Of a DNA stretch of 64,000 nt, positions 21,301-31,805 are shown piece after piece (within the stretch, counting starts at the first letter, position 1; each line of letters opens with the position of its first letter). The position numbers and the translations under genes were made by a program. Where the stretch lies: NCBI GenBank assembly GCA_009869945.1, contig WIXG01000161.1:62001-126000 (forward strand), in the 5' to 3' direction. Origin of the DNA: Mesaphorura yosii (lineage: Eukaryota; Arthropoda; Collembola; Poduromorpha; Tullbergiidae). Below the pieces are notes generated by a model, which did no database searches, was not told the DNA's origin, and saw nothing but the letters and a program-made list of their open reading frames with translations.

Positions 21301-23211
21301 AGTTTGATGAATTGGTCAAGCATGGAATACTGGAGTACTTGGACGTGAACGAAGAGGGAGATGCACACATCGCGATGTACGAGAATCAAATACAGCCAAG
21401 CACCACACACTTGGAAATTGAACCATTCACCATTTTGGGAGCCTGTGCTGGACTCGTCGCGTATCCGCACCACAATCAAAGCCCAAGAAATACGTACCAA
21501 TGCGCTATGGGCAAGCAAGCGATGGGAACAATTGGACACAATCAGAAGAATCGCATCGATACTTTAATGTACAATTTGGTATACCCTCAAAAGCCAATGG
21601 TGACTACACGGACGCTGGACCTCATCAATTTCGACCAGTTACCAGCTGGACAGAATGCAATCATTTGTGTGATGAGCTACAGCGGATACGACATCGAGGA
21701 CGCGATTATTCTCAATAAGTCATCTTTGGACAGAGGTAAATAAGCACGTTACAGAAATTGTTCGGTTTTCAAATTGAAACGCAAAATTGCCGAAGTGACA
21801 ACCTGAATTCAGGTCTGATTCACAAGCGAATTTTGCTAAATTAAAATGCTCTACACATACTGAAGTTGATATCTACCAGAACTCACTCCTGAAGTCATCG
21901 AGTGAGGTTTATGAATATCAATACATTTACACTGCATGTTAACCACTAAATATAGAAAAGCCTATCTGAATACATGTCTTACATGTGCTTGAATTTTAGG
22001 TTATGGGCGCTGTCTAGTCTATCGGAATGCAAAGGCAACTTTGAAGCGATACACAAATCAGACGTACGACCGAGTCTTGGGCCCATTACTCGTGCCCGAC
22101 ACAAAAGAACCAATTTGGAAGCATGCCAATCTGGACGGTGATGGAATTGTGATACCTGGCTCCTGTGTTGAGAACAAACAGGTCCTCATCAACAAATCGA
22201 TGCCTACCGTCACCCAAACAGTCATGCCTGGTGAAGAGATGAACAAGAAACAAAATGAGTTCAGAGAAGTGCCAATCACTTACAAGGGCCCGATTCCGTC
22301 GTACGTTGAAAAAGTCATGATTTCATCCAACAATGAAGAATCCTGCATGTTCAAAATCCTCTTGCGGCAAACTCGCGTTCCGGAGTTGGGTGACAAATTC
22401 AGCAGCCGACATGGGCAGAAAGGTGTCACGGGCTTAATCGTGGAGCAGCAAGACCTGCCATTTAATGACTCCGGCATTGTTCCGGACATGATCATGAATC
22501 CACACGGATTTCCTTCTCGAATGACGGTTGGTAAACTTATAGAACTGCTTGCTGGGAAGGCTGGCCTCCTGGATGGGCGTCGCCATTACGGAACAGCGTT
22601 CGGTGGATCTAAAGTTGATGACGTTTGTGAAGACCTTGCAAGGCATGGATACAATTATCAAGGAAAAGACATCTTCTATTCTGGTATCACTGGGGAACCT
22701 CTCGTTGGATACATTTACTCAGGGCCTGTAAGCCGTGAAAACAGTTAAGCATTTTATGTGCATTGAACTTTTTCATTTCTGCTCCTTTTAGGTTTACTAC
22801 CAGAAGCTCAAGCACATGGTCCTGGACAAAATGCATGCCCGTGCACGAGGTCCCAGAGCAGTCCTGACTCGTCAGCCCACAGAGGGCAGATCGAGGGAAG
22901 GCGGACTTCGTCTGGGTGAGATGGAGCGCGACTGCCTGATTGGCTACGGAGCGTCGTCACTGCTCGTGGAACGACTCATGCTATCCAGTGATGTGTTCGA
23001 GATTGACGTATGTGGCCAGTGTGGGATTATGGGCTACAACGGCTGGTGCCACGGATGCAAAACGAGTGCTCACGTCCGCTCAGTCAAAATTCCCTACGCT
23101 TGCAAGCTTCTGTTTCAAGAATTGCAGTCCATGAACATAATTCCAAGGCTGGAGCTGAAGAAAATTGGCGAGAAAAAGGTGATTCCAGGTTTTGATGCAC
23201 GGGACGAATAA
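15370..23211 (+). CDS. POLR3B: DNA-directed RNA polymerase III subunit RPC2
   Basis: Second-largest subunit of RNA polymerase III, forming half of the catalytic cleft that makes tRNAs and 5S rRNA in the nucleus. Nine exons: 15370-15531, 15610-15764, 15832-16008, 19620-19743, 19824-19991, 20056-20637, 20706-21735, 22000-22727 and 22792-23211. These total 1,181 residues with all phases consistent (human protein is about 1,133). Diagnostic stretches include [83 protein letters not shown] and [12 protein letters not shown]. The C-terminal zinc site is CGQCG...CHGCK, followed by [16 protein letters not shown]. The third intron (3,611 bases) contains two minus-strand genes. AATAAA is at 23241. Confidence 0.97.
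16138..17915 (-). CDS. IQ-motif plus kelch-repeat protein nested in a POLR3B intron (5' end unresolved)
   Basis: Seven minus-strand exons are supported by splice signals and phase: 17791-17915, 17667-17718, 17402-17589, 17067-17329, 16825-17011, 16570-16761 and 16138-16498 (455 residues so far). The true first exon is not certain; a candidate is the ATG at 18015 with a donor at 18006. The N-terminal part is polar. Then come two calmodulin-binding IQ motifs: [11 protein letters not shown], a perfect IQxxxRGxxxR, and [12 protein letters not shown] kelch beta-propeller of about six blades follows, with ILLGG, IIFFGG, IWVFGG, IWLIGG, IFLFAG and VLILGG marking the blades and [14 protein letters not shown] a classic kelch strand. 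No BTB or BACK domain is seen. I know of no named family with this order. An alternative is two separate genes, the second starting at the ATG at 17316. Confidence 0.7.
18173..19330 (-). CDS. Unrecognised 357-aa protein nested in a POLR3B intron
   Basis: Three exons, 19196-19330, 18393-19133 and 18173-18370, all join in phase 0 and give 357 residues from the ATG at 19330 (an upstream 5'UTR intron is possible). I do not recognise the family. The first 45 residues are charged. The middle is disordered and rich in Pro, His, Arg and Asp, with a His-rich [13 protein letters not shown] run and an acidic DADEEDDE. The last 66 residues look folded: [35 protein letters not shown] and [12 protein letters not shown] suggest a small beta-rich domain. 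It lies just upstream of the IQ-kelch gene on the same strand, about 160-260 bases away, and both sit inside POLR3B intron 3. Splice junctions are clear; the function is unknown. Confidence 0.65.
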
Positions 23212-23240
23212 ATCTGAGTCCATGAATTTTTTTTTGACAA

Positions 23241-23246
23241 AATAAA
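23241..23246 (+). terminator. Poly(A) signal of POLR3B
   Basis: AATAAA 30 bases after the POLR3B stop. The minus-strand signal of the convergent gene (TTTATT, 23263-23268) is only 17 bases further on, so the two transcripts should overlap at their 3' ends. Confidence 0.65.
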
Positions 23247-23358
23247 TTGACTGAATACAGGCTTTATTTGAAATAACACGGCACTACAAATTTGTAAAAG
23301 CATATCTTGGAAAATCTAAGCCTAAAATGCATTGCATTCCGCCAAGCTTCTCTCCGGA

Positions 23359-24610
23359 TTACTTTTTCGCATAATTGTTGCTGATATGAGTTCGTGTCGC
23401 CGTTAGCGTGTGCAGAAGCTGCTGCAACTCCGAAATCTGAGATCGAATTGATTGCTCTCTGAGTTCCTGGAGGTACGGCGATTCTTTGTCGTTGACGAAC
23501 GGTCTGGGTGTGAATTCTGGCGCGGTCCCTGAAATTATGCCTGCAGGAGAAACGACTTCCACTTCATCCCGCAACGGATCTTGGAATATTGTCGTTTGCG
23601 GGGCCGGAACCGCAGTTGGAAAGGTTGTGTCTGGGTAAGACGCGCTGCCCGGATATGCGACGAATGCCTGCTCATGTGAAACTGGAACCACTGGAAGAGG
23701 CGTCGATGAGATGCTGCTGCCGGTCGACGTGCTGATGAACGTCTTCTTCACGGATTGTGCCAGTTTGCTCCCTTTGGAAGGTCCGATCATCTTTGACGGA
23801 AATTGTGCCAAGATTGGGTAGTACGACGGCTCGTAAGGAAGCGACGGTATCGCATAAATCGTGGTCAAGATGACAGGTGTCTCCTTAGACACGATTGTCC
23901 CGACTGGAACAGGCGCCAGGAGAGCGGCCGTGTGAATTGGGAAAGGCACGGCGTTACCGAAGGGTCCTTTCAGTACCACGTTGAAGCCCGAAGGTGCAAT
24001 CACGTCTGTGGACACCGTCCCAACTACCATCGGTTCTTCCAGTGGGATTTCTACGGCCGGAAGGTGCGACGGATCGTTCATAAGCTGAGTGAACTGGTAA
24101 CGATGGAAGATGGTGGTCGTAGTTGACTGCACCGGAATTTTCTGAGGAGAATGCGACAGTAAAAGTGTGCTTTCAAATTCTTGTGCAGACTGTGTGATAC
24201 TGCAGTACCTGTATGTGTGGGAACACGTGGAGTGAGTTTTGAGGCACAATATATAACGGGACAGTTTTTCGCTCCGGAAGCTGTGATGCGGGCTTCATTA
24301 TTTCAATGTCGAAGGGTTTGGACACGGGAAGCTGAGCTGGAATCGCCTACAATGGCCACGAAAGCATAATAAGACGGTTCTCCGCACTGACTTCCTTTCT
24401 CATTTCTTTTCTTACCTTGGGCGTGTAAGCTACGAGAGTCGACTGCACGTGTGGGTAGCCATATCGATACTGGTAGTAGAGCGGACTGGACAAGCTTCCG
24501 TAGAAGGTGCCTCCGCGCAGGTTGTAATATTCCGGAAGGTATCCTCCGGCTTGGACGCTGATTCCAAGTGCAATGCACTGGAAAGCAATGGCCAACACGA
24601 CCGAGTTCAT
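23359..24610 (-). CDS. Secreted Pro/Ser/Thr-rich protein of unknown function
   Basis: Three exons, 24416-24610, 24209-24346 and 23359-24141, are joined in phase 0 for 371 residues. Exon 1 starts with a signal peptide (MNSVVLAIAFQCIALGISVQ, cleavage expected just after). A Tyr/Gly-rich stretch (YLPEYYNLRGG, YYQYRYGY) follows. The rest is rich in Pro, Val, Thr and Ser without cysteines in the mature part, ending in a short charged helix (LQELREQSIRSQISELQQLL). There are no transmembrane segments and no R&R or ChtBD2 domain. Tyr-rich and Pro/Val-rich secreted arthropod proteins are often cuticular or eggshell components, but that is a guess. It converges on POLR3B, with a minus-strand poly(A) signal at 23263-23268. 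Confidence 0.75.
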
Positions 24611-27183
24611 TTTTGAGACTGTAAAGGTGGGTCTTCCAAATCCTGCGAATCAGTAAACAAAATGAAGTACACACCACGCGTCACTCATGTCTCATATCTT
24701 TCGAGGAAGGAAAGATTCGCACGTTCTTGTTCAGTGGCATTGGGTTATATTCCGCACTGCGGCCATGCGGCCCAAGCCAAACGCGAAATACGCGTACGTG
24801 TATTCACACACCGATCGAAGCGAAGCGTGTAATTACTTACGCATCCTCCGTGAATTGAAGTCTGAAGTTGGATTTGAAGATGCTTATCAGTAAATTAGTG
24901 TGAGAAGGCTACTCCAAAGTCAAGTCGGCATTAAACGCTAATACCAAAATTTTACAAATTGTGGTTCACAGCATTTTAGGTAAGTATTTTGTATTTTGAG
25001 GCACAAACCGGATTCTCGTAATTTTATTGTACACAGAAGACTGATTCTCGTGGCCTTCACCTTTAATTACTTTGTAATCTGATGCTGGGCTTGTGCAAGA
25101 GTCTTGAATTGCAAATTAGCATGTCTTTACTGCTCAAGCATGGATTGTGTGAATTTTAGCACATTTCGACTGAATTAATTGGTTTTTTAGATTTTCTACC
25201 CTGTAGACATGCGCACATGCGGAAAAGGTCAATAAATCAATTTTGGGAGCCAGACTGGCTCAAAATGGGTGAAGTGATGAATGACCAACACCCACATGCC
25301 TCGGACAACTGACAACAAGCAATAAAATTAATGTAAAACTGATGTGAGCCCTGTCAGCAATGATTTGTTATGATTTTTACACAAAGGCTTAATTACTTAA
25401 TGAAATTAACAATGTAATTTCTCATATCATTGCACATTTGTGGCAATTTTGACCACACTCAAGGCAAACGACTCACTGAACTGCGCATTCGCGACTTTAG
25501 CTTAACCTGAATCACATCCTGATTTATGAATGAACACAAATTGCAAATTAAGAGCAAATCAATCATCTGAAGTAGTGCTGCGTCCTTGCAGTAAATTTTG
25601 TGCGACTGACGGCTGGAAGTCGTTGCGTCTAGACGACATCAAAAAAGTGCAAAAGAGTGCATGAAATGTAAACATTGTTGCCCATGACTTGGATGCCCAA
25701 CGTATTTCCTCATGCGCACTTGACAAGCGGACTCATGTGCAAGTTGTTCAGTTATTACCATTTCATCGTTAAAACTTGTAAATTGGACTAAATTCTGGCA
25801 AACAATGGAATATGGAAATGTCTCTTGGCTGAAAGCTTTGTCGGCTGGATTTGAAAGCCAATTGGAATGATACTTGAATCCGATTTCAACAGATTTCTAT
25901 AAGAAATAGTTTTTGGGAAAAGCTCTCCGTGTTAAACGCTGATGGTCACTGGTCTATCGAACGTGCAGCATATCAAATTAATACTCACCTTGATTTAGGA
26001 ATTCGGGTATGACGATAATGGTGAACTAGAGATTAATTACCACTCCGACAGAAAAATTCACACTTTCACTGAAATATCTGCTGCTATTAGCAAGTCAAAA
26101 GAGCTGGACTGTCTCACTCTGCCTCCACAAGCCAACTGATTAACTGGACACTGATTTCGCACAGGATAAACATAAAAGAGATTAACTTGACGAGGATTCT
26201 CGTTGAGTGTCAGTCCAGCGCCTATTGTTTTACTTTTGTTTACAGATTGTGAGTTTATGAGATTATAATTATTGGGTGGTGGAAAAATTCCTTTCAGGTT
26301 GAGAAGGAACTTGATGTCGATGCCTACGCTGATTAACTGACAAGTCTACACTTTGTAAATTTTGCCATTCCTCCTAGCGTAAAGGTATACTTAAATGCGT
26401 AAGCAAAGTCTTGAGTGAGTGTGATTCGTATTTAATGCGATTGCAATCAAGGACCAGCACAAGCTTAGCAGCAGTAGGTCTGGGTCTCGTGTGTGAAAAT
26501 TATGAGTCGTTAACCCTCTCCCTAAGCAGCCCAGTCGTTTGTCTGAATTCAAGACCAGCGTGAGGTGTGAGTCAGTCATGGAAGACTCCGCCTGTGCAAT
26601 GTTAAGTTAGTTGGCATTGATTATAAGTTCATTTATCCCATCAGCGTGAGATTTTTCTCGATTGTAAGCAGAGCGGCTTCGAATTTCGAATGTTAATGCA
26701 GACCATTTGCGTTTGCGTGCGTCTCTAAGCAATTGATTGCCGTCATCAAAAGCTTAATCAGCTGCCAGTCGAAGAACTTTCAAGGAACCGGGTCATAAAA
26801 TCGAGAGGCCGAAACGAGGAAACAACCAGGCATAGGAATGTTTGGATTTTCCGAGCTACCGGCTGTTGGAGCCCAGATCCTGTTTCGACTTCGACCAGAA
26901 CACCTGCAGTCCATAACAAGTCGAATTGCGAATACCCAAGTGAAGGCAGCCAAATCAATCATTGTGAGACATGCAGGTTGGGATTCTTTACGTAATCCAG
27001 CGCATTACGTGCTTCGAAATGATCGTAGACAGAGGATTAACCTTACTAACCTCAACCCGTAAATGAAATAGAACGAGAATCTGCTTGCGACTTCCGAACG
27101 TACACAACGCATAACGCAGCAGCATAGAGCCAGGAGCGAGTTTGGATTACATACCACATTAGATCGGCCATACAACATGTGGA
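24611..27183. other. Gene-poor intergenic region
   Basis: About 2.5 kb of AT-rich DNA with no open frame above 75 codons that resembles a protein, and no repeat family or tRNA other than the one at its right edge. Confidence 0.55.
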
Positions 27184-27256
27184 GCCGAAATAGCTCAGTT
27201 GGGAGAGCGTTAGACTGAAGATCTAAAGGTCCCTGGTTCAATCCCGGGTTTCGGCA
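27184..27256 (+). tRNA. tRNA-Phe (anticodon GAA)
   Basis: A 73-base cloverleaf with GCCGAAA/TTTCGGC acceptor pairing and the discriminator base A. The D arm contains TAGCTCAGTTGGGAGAG (box A), and the anticodon GAA at 27217-27219 is at tRNA position 34. GGTTCAATCCC (box B) forms the T arm. There is no intron and CCA is not encoded, as expected for a nuclear eukaryotic tRNA gene transcribed by RNA polymerase III. Confidence 0.97.
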
Positions 27257-27421
27257 ATTACCTTTTTGCAAGATTTTTGCATAATGTTTTTTGGACTCAC
27301 AGCTTGTGGTGATCAACAGAGTTAAGCACAGGCCCCATTTAATGGTGATTGGCTAAGTTAAAGGCCATAAACCGTGCGGGATGTGAATCCTCATATTTTG
27401 AGTGTTTAATCGCGCATATCT

Positions 27422-27427
27422 TTTATT
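27422..27427 (-). terminator. Poly(A) signal of the SLC49-like gene
   Basis: TTTATT on the plus strand, that is AATAAA on the minus strand, 68 bases beyond the transporter's stop codon. Confidence 0.5.
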
Positions 27428-27494
27428 AAAAAATTAGAAGTCACATGAAATGCTTGGAATATATTGCAAAATTGGTTCGAATAGAATTCTAAGA

Positions 27495-29157
27495 TCATAA
27501 AATCTGTACATGGGGTGTCTGACTATGGTCGTGGCCTTCTTTTTCTGTTAGTTCCTCTGACCCGAGCACAATAACTGATTCCTCAGTGTGAGTATTAGCA
27601 GTTGGTCCGGCGATCTGCTGTTGTTGAGCCAGGAGCTCTGCCTCCATTCTCTTATTCCTGGAATTGTAGAAGAATGCCAGTACAGTTGAGCAACCCGCAA
27701 GCACCGATGATCCGATCAGGGTGACTTTCATATTCTTTGGTGGGTCTCCATTATCGTTACGAAGTTCGTCGCCCAGCACCAAGAACACAACGGATGAGAG
27801 TTGGCCACCCATCCACAGCAACATGATGGAAGCAGAAGCCGGTGTGGGGTACGTGCATTCCACGCCCAGCTCCAGGGCCACCGGCAGCAAGGCGAATGTG
27901 AAAAAACCGAGGACGGCAGAGTCAATGAAGATACCAACTTCGTTGTTTTCTCGCACCATGAAGATGAAGACCACGTAAGCCGCACAAGAGATCGGGGCAC
28001 AGGAGCGAAGTACCAGCACGTAGCGTTTTGTCTTGTCAATGTAGACGCCTGAAATGCCAGCTCCCACCACACCGCACACGATGAGACACCCACCAAAGAG
28101 TCCAGCCGTGTCATCATCGTACCCGTACGGAGTCACGATTTGGTTCATGAGTGACGAGATCAAGTTGAAGAGACCCACTGCTATCGAGAATGCGGCGAAG
28201 AGGATTATGAAATTCTTATTACGACAGGTTTGCTTGACGGATGTCCAAAAGGGAACGTCGACCGTTTCGGCGAGCGCTTCTGCGGCGGAAGGTGACGGCG
28301 GAGTTGGCGGAAGAGCGGGCATGAGCATAGCGGGGATGAATGCGAGCACGGCCATTCCAAGCACGATCAGCAGCTAGAATTTAGAATATGCGCAGGGGCA
28401 CTTTAGCATAAGTTCATTACTTTAACTTGTCGAAACGAACCGTCAGCGGTAGATCGTCTCCGGATTCTTCGGTGCAGATTATTGGAATGATAACCATTGC
28501 CGCCGCTGCCGCGATTGGATTGGCTGCACATAATAAATTGGAAATTAGAATTCGAATTGTGTCTTGCCCCAAGTGCTAAACTATTTTGATGCTTTCCATA
28601 CACATGCTTCCAATAGTTAAGGCCGTCGCCCGTGACTTGTCACCAAACCAGACCGCCGCGTACTTTGGCGGTGAACTCAAGAAGTAAGGCTGGCTCATGG
28701 CTGCGATGAACTGACCCGCCAGCAGGACGATGAGTCTCGGCAAATGATTGTCCTCAGTGCTTTCTATGAAGGAGGCCCCGTATCGCCCACAATTCCCCGC
28801 AATGTTTAGTACTCCTCCAATGATTAGTGACTTTTTCACGCCAAACTTCTCGAATGCGTATCCAGTGAAGGGCGACATGACTAGGTACCCGATAAAGTAG
28901 AGTATCACAGTCAAATTTACTTCAGTCAGTCCCGTGTGAAGCCAAGAGGCTGTGATGTCGGGCACGGCGTTGAATGTGAGCCAGACGAAGCTTGTGGACA
29001 CGTTCAATCCGAAAATTGCTGCCAGCCCAATCCATCTCTGTGGGTACATGCGATAGTGTGTCTGCGCCTGCTGCTGCGAGTGCTCTTCGACTTTACCGGC
29101 GTCCGTGGATGGCTGAACCGAGGGCTGAGATGAAGTTACCGAGTATGAGGACGCCAT
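27495..29157 (-). CDS. Major facilitator superfamily transporter, SLC49-like
   Basis: Three exons, 28602-29157, 28441-28523 and 27495-28373, give 505 residues. The first junction uses the GTATGG donor, which restores the frame (SMSNPIAAAAAMV). About 12 transmembrane helices can be picked out. A cytosolic, Gln/Ser-rich N-terminus is followed by RWIGLAAIFGLNVSTSFVWL (helix 1). The first loop pattern is YFIGYLVMSPFTGYAFEKFG, and GVYIDKTKRY after helix 8 matches the SLC49 (FLVCR/MFSD7/DIRC2) signature. FALLPVALELGVECTYP is also typical, with the conserved ELAVE-C motif of SLC49A3. Members carry heme, choline or related solutes; the substrate here cannot be told. SLC49A3 is the closest by motif, with moderate confidence. 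Confidence 0.85.
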
Positions 29158-30460
29158 TTCGACAGGTGTTTGTGGGCACGAAACCGGGTACGAAGCACAG
29201 CCGGGAGAGATTCAAGCTGTTCGGTGTTCGCCTTGAGCCCAAAAATAAATGTTCGGCTGTTGTGTATATTTCATCGCTCATGTCGGGGTTCAGGTTTACG
29301 GTGAACTGATATCGAATTTCTCAAGTGTCGCTGTCCACATTGAAATGCGAACTAAATTCCAACTGTGCAGTCAACAAGTCACAGTTTACGTGATCGATTA
29401 AAAGTGGGTGCACTCGTGACAAAATAAAACTCGGCTGCTGAAGAGGCGGAATTGTGAAAGATGTTAACTAGAATTGGCACGGCACTGCGGAGAAGTCAAG
29501 ACAGAGCCAGACAGCAACAATAGCAAGGAGTAGTCGCTAAAAGGCCTTGGAAGTTTGCACAATCACAATTGCGACGTGCAGAGAGAATTGCCTTTTGCAT
29601 TCGCATTTAGAATTTTGCGTATTACTTCAATGGCACATTCACATCATTCCAATGCAAATGGTTGCATAATTCATATCATTTCCATTTGAATCACGCTGAG
29701 AGTTGTGAAAATCAAATATCAATCCAGTGCTTATGGATTTGCACAGTTAAAGCCCAACTCCTGAACTAAATTCCATTCACGCGTACTACATAAATTAAAG
29801 GTTTGCGCTACGCTCTACACTAAGTGATAAGCTAAACGGTACAATTGCAGTGACATCGGTCATGGACTGGCCCACTTCATGTAAAGTAAGTTTGATCTGA
29901 TTAGATTATGCCAACAGCCAAAACAATTCGGTCTTTTAAACTATCATGCTGGACGAGTTTAATTTCGCATTAATGAATTCCCTTGACACATGGCTTGGTC
30001 CCTTGCTTTCTGGTTTGCTGAAGCGTTAATCGGGAACTGGATTCGGACCACGCACGAGACTACACTCGCTGGAAGCGGCGAATCGCTCTTTGAATTGTGG
30101 AACTGAACTTTGAACGTCTGGGCTTGAATTCCGAATTCTGTACCACCAAAAATAAGTTAATGATCATATGTTCAAGCGTGGACTCCGTCTATTTGCTTGG
30201 ACTTTGACCCGACAGCACGGTGGAATATTTACAACGGAGACGTTCCGGCCCCTGTTTGATCAGCCTGTCTCGGGAAAAGCGGGTGTGGTCTTGATTGCGT
30301 GATAGAACAGTGGAAAACATTTCTTGCGGTTAAATCCGTGCAGTGTGAATGCATGGAATATTTTCCAATGGCAATTGATTGCAATAATAATTATTGGCGA
30401 TTGAACGAACATCGAATGAATGATCGCCAATTATTGGTGCATGATCGTCGGTCGATTGGG
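29158..30460. other. Intergenic between divergent genes
   Basis: About 1.3 kb separates the head-to-head transporter and kelch-ChtBD2 genes. No coding signal is seen apart from a 74-codon in-frame extension upstream of the kelch-ChtBD2 start, which is judged non-coding because it spans the TATA box. Confidence 0.5.
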
Positions 30461-30467
30461 TATAAAA
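30461..30467 (+). promoter_or_regulatory. TATA box of the kelch-ChtBD2 gene
   Basis: TATAAAA 60 bases before the ATG at 30521. It supports that start codon over the upstream in-frame ATG at 30353 and the alternative start at 30299. Confidence 0.6.
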
Positions 30468-30520
30468 TCAAGTGCGCATCGTCTCAAGCAAATAATTATT
30501 CACTTTGCAAATTTGGAAAA

Positions 30521-31714
30521 ATGAGACAATTGGTCCGCTATCTCTTCTGCTTTACATTTGCGATCCACGTTGGGGCCGGAAACTTGAGGCTGGTTAATAG
30601 CGGCGCCAGACTCCTATCGTCCGCCTCTTCACACGCAGCCGTGTACGATGGAGATGATTCCATCTACTCATTTGGCGGCTACTACTCTAATGGAGGTAAT
30701 TTCCGGTGGCTCGACACCATCACACGATACTCGCTGAGTACAGGCGCCGTTGAGGTCGTCGGCAGGTTCAGTTCCGGAATGCAGGAAGGTAGCGTAGTCG
30801 CAACCAGCGACGGTGCTCTCTATCTTGGAGGATGGGCAAGCGGCGCGTCGGGTGGCTATACGCCAGCTATCCAACACTTTTCTTTCGCAACAAATAGCCT
30901 GCGCTCTGCTGGAAGCCTGCCAGAAAAAGCCAGCGACATGGCGGTTGCGTGGGACTCCCAAAGCGAAGTTGCATACTTATTTGGCGGGTACTCGACCGTT
31001 GGACGAAAGTTTGACAGCATCGTGGCCTACAATGCAAGCAGTCAGCAAGCTCAGCTTGTAGCACGTCTTCCTGAGCAGCGCTATCAGGCTTCGGCGGTCT
31101 GGGACGAGCAGCAGCAGGCAGCGTACATCTTCGGCGGACTCGCCTCCTCTTCCTCTTCGAGGGATATCCTGCGCTACGACCCGGGAACTTCGACAGCATC
31201 CAGGCTGAATGTGAGCTTTCCCAATGCGGAGATAAGTCCGTGCGCTGTGTATTCGCCAATTGAAGGAGTCAGTTATGTGGTCGGATATCAAACTATCACC
31301 AGATTCGACCCGGTCTCACAGCAGATTCAGACGGTCGACGTGGAGGATTTGTACACGAGCTTGGAGAGCAAGGCTTGTGTCTTCGTGCCGAAACTCAATA
31401 GAATTTACATTCTTGGAGGCTCCGGGCTTTTCACTAACGAAACACACTCGAGCTACAGAGACGAAATCATGTACATTGATCTAGACGGAGAAGATCCGAC
31501 CCCGACTACTGAGACGCCTGGACCTGGCCCGGTCTGTGACGACGGAGACACGAAACTGGTTCCGGACCCAAGCTGCTGCTCAAGTTTTTACTTTTGCCAG
31601 GCAGGAACTCCAACTAAGCACGAGTGCCCGGAGGGTCAACACTTCAACCCAGACACGTCGCAGTGTGAAGATGAAGTATTGGTCAAATGTAGCGTGACAT
31701 ACAACATGCGTTAA
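30521..31714 (+). CDS. Secreted kelch beta-propeller with C-terminal chitin-binding domain
   Basis: Intronless frame of 397 residues from the ATG at 30521, which follows a TATA box and opens a signal peptide (MRQLVRYLFCFTFAIHVGAG). Residues about 25-325 hold six kelch-like blades, shown by IYSFGGY, LYLGGW, AYLFGGY, AYIFGGL, YVVGYQT and IYILGGS, each preceded by a polar strand and a Tyr/Phe-Asp or Tyr-Ser turn. A Thr/Pro linker (PTPTTETPGPGP) leads to a C-terminal peritrophin-A domain of about 50 residues with its six cysteines, one position doubled (SCCSSFYFC). Intracellular kelch proteins are common, but a secreted propeller joined to ChtBD2 is unusual. It may bind chitin-containing matrix and present another binding surface. 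Domain calls are firm; the role is unknown. Confidence 0.88.
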   Translation: MRQLVRYLFCFTFAIHVGAGNLRLVNSGARLLSSASSHAAVYDGDDSIYSFGGYYSNGGNFRWLDTITRYSLSTGAVEVVGRFSSGMQEGSVVATSDGALYLGGWASGASGGYTPAIQHFSFATNSLRSAGSLPEKASDMAVAWDSQSEVAYLFGGYSTVGRKFDSIVAYNASSQQAQLVARLPEQRYQASAVWDEQQQAAYIFGGLASSSSSRDILRYDPGTSTASRLNVSFPNAEISPCAVYSPIEGVSYVVGYQTITRFDPVSQQIQTVDVEDLYTSLESKACVFVPKLNRIYILGGSGLFTNETHSSYRDEIMYIDLDGEDPTPTTETPGPGPVCDDGDTKLVPDPSCCSSFYFCQAGTPTKHECPEGQHFNPDTSQCEDEVLVKCSVTYNMR

Positions 31715-31805
31715 TTTAGCCACATTCATCTGTAGTTGAATGAACCCATTTATAAAATGGAACTGAAATATTATTGAAGGCTTTAGATGGAATGCTAAAG
31801 ATATC

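Noticed and set aside
30299..30520. Longer N-terminus for the kelch-ChtBD2 protein
   Set aside because: The in-frame extension spans the TATA box and would bury the signal peptide; the ATG at 30521 is preferred.
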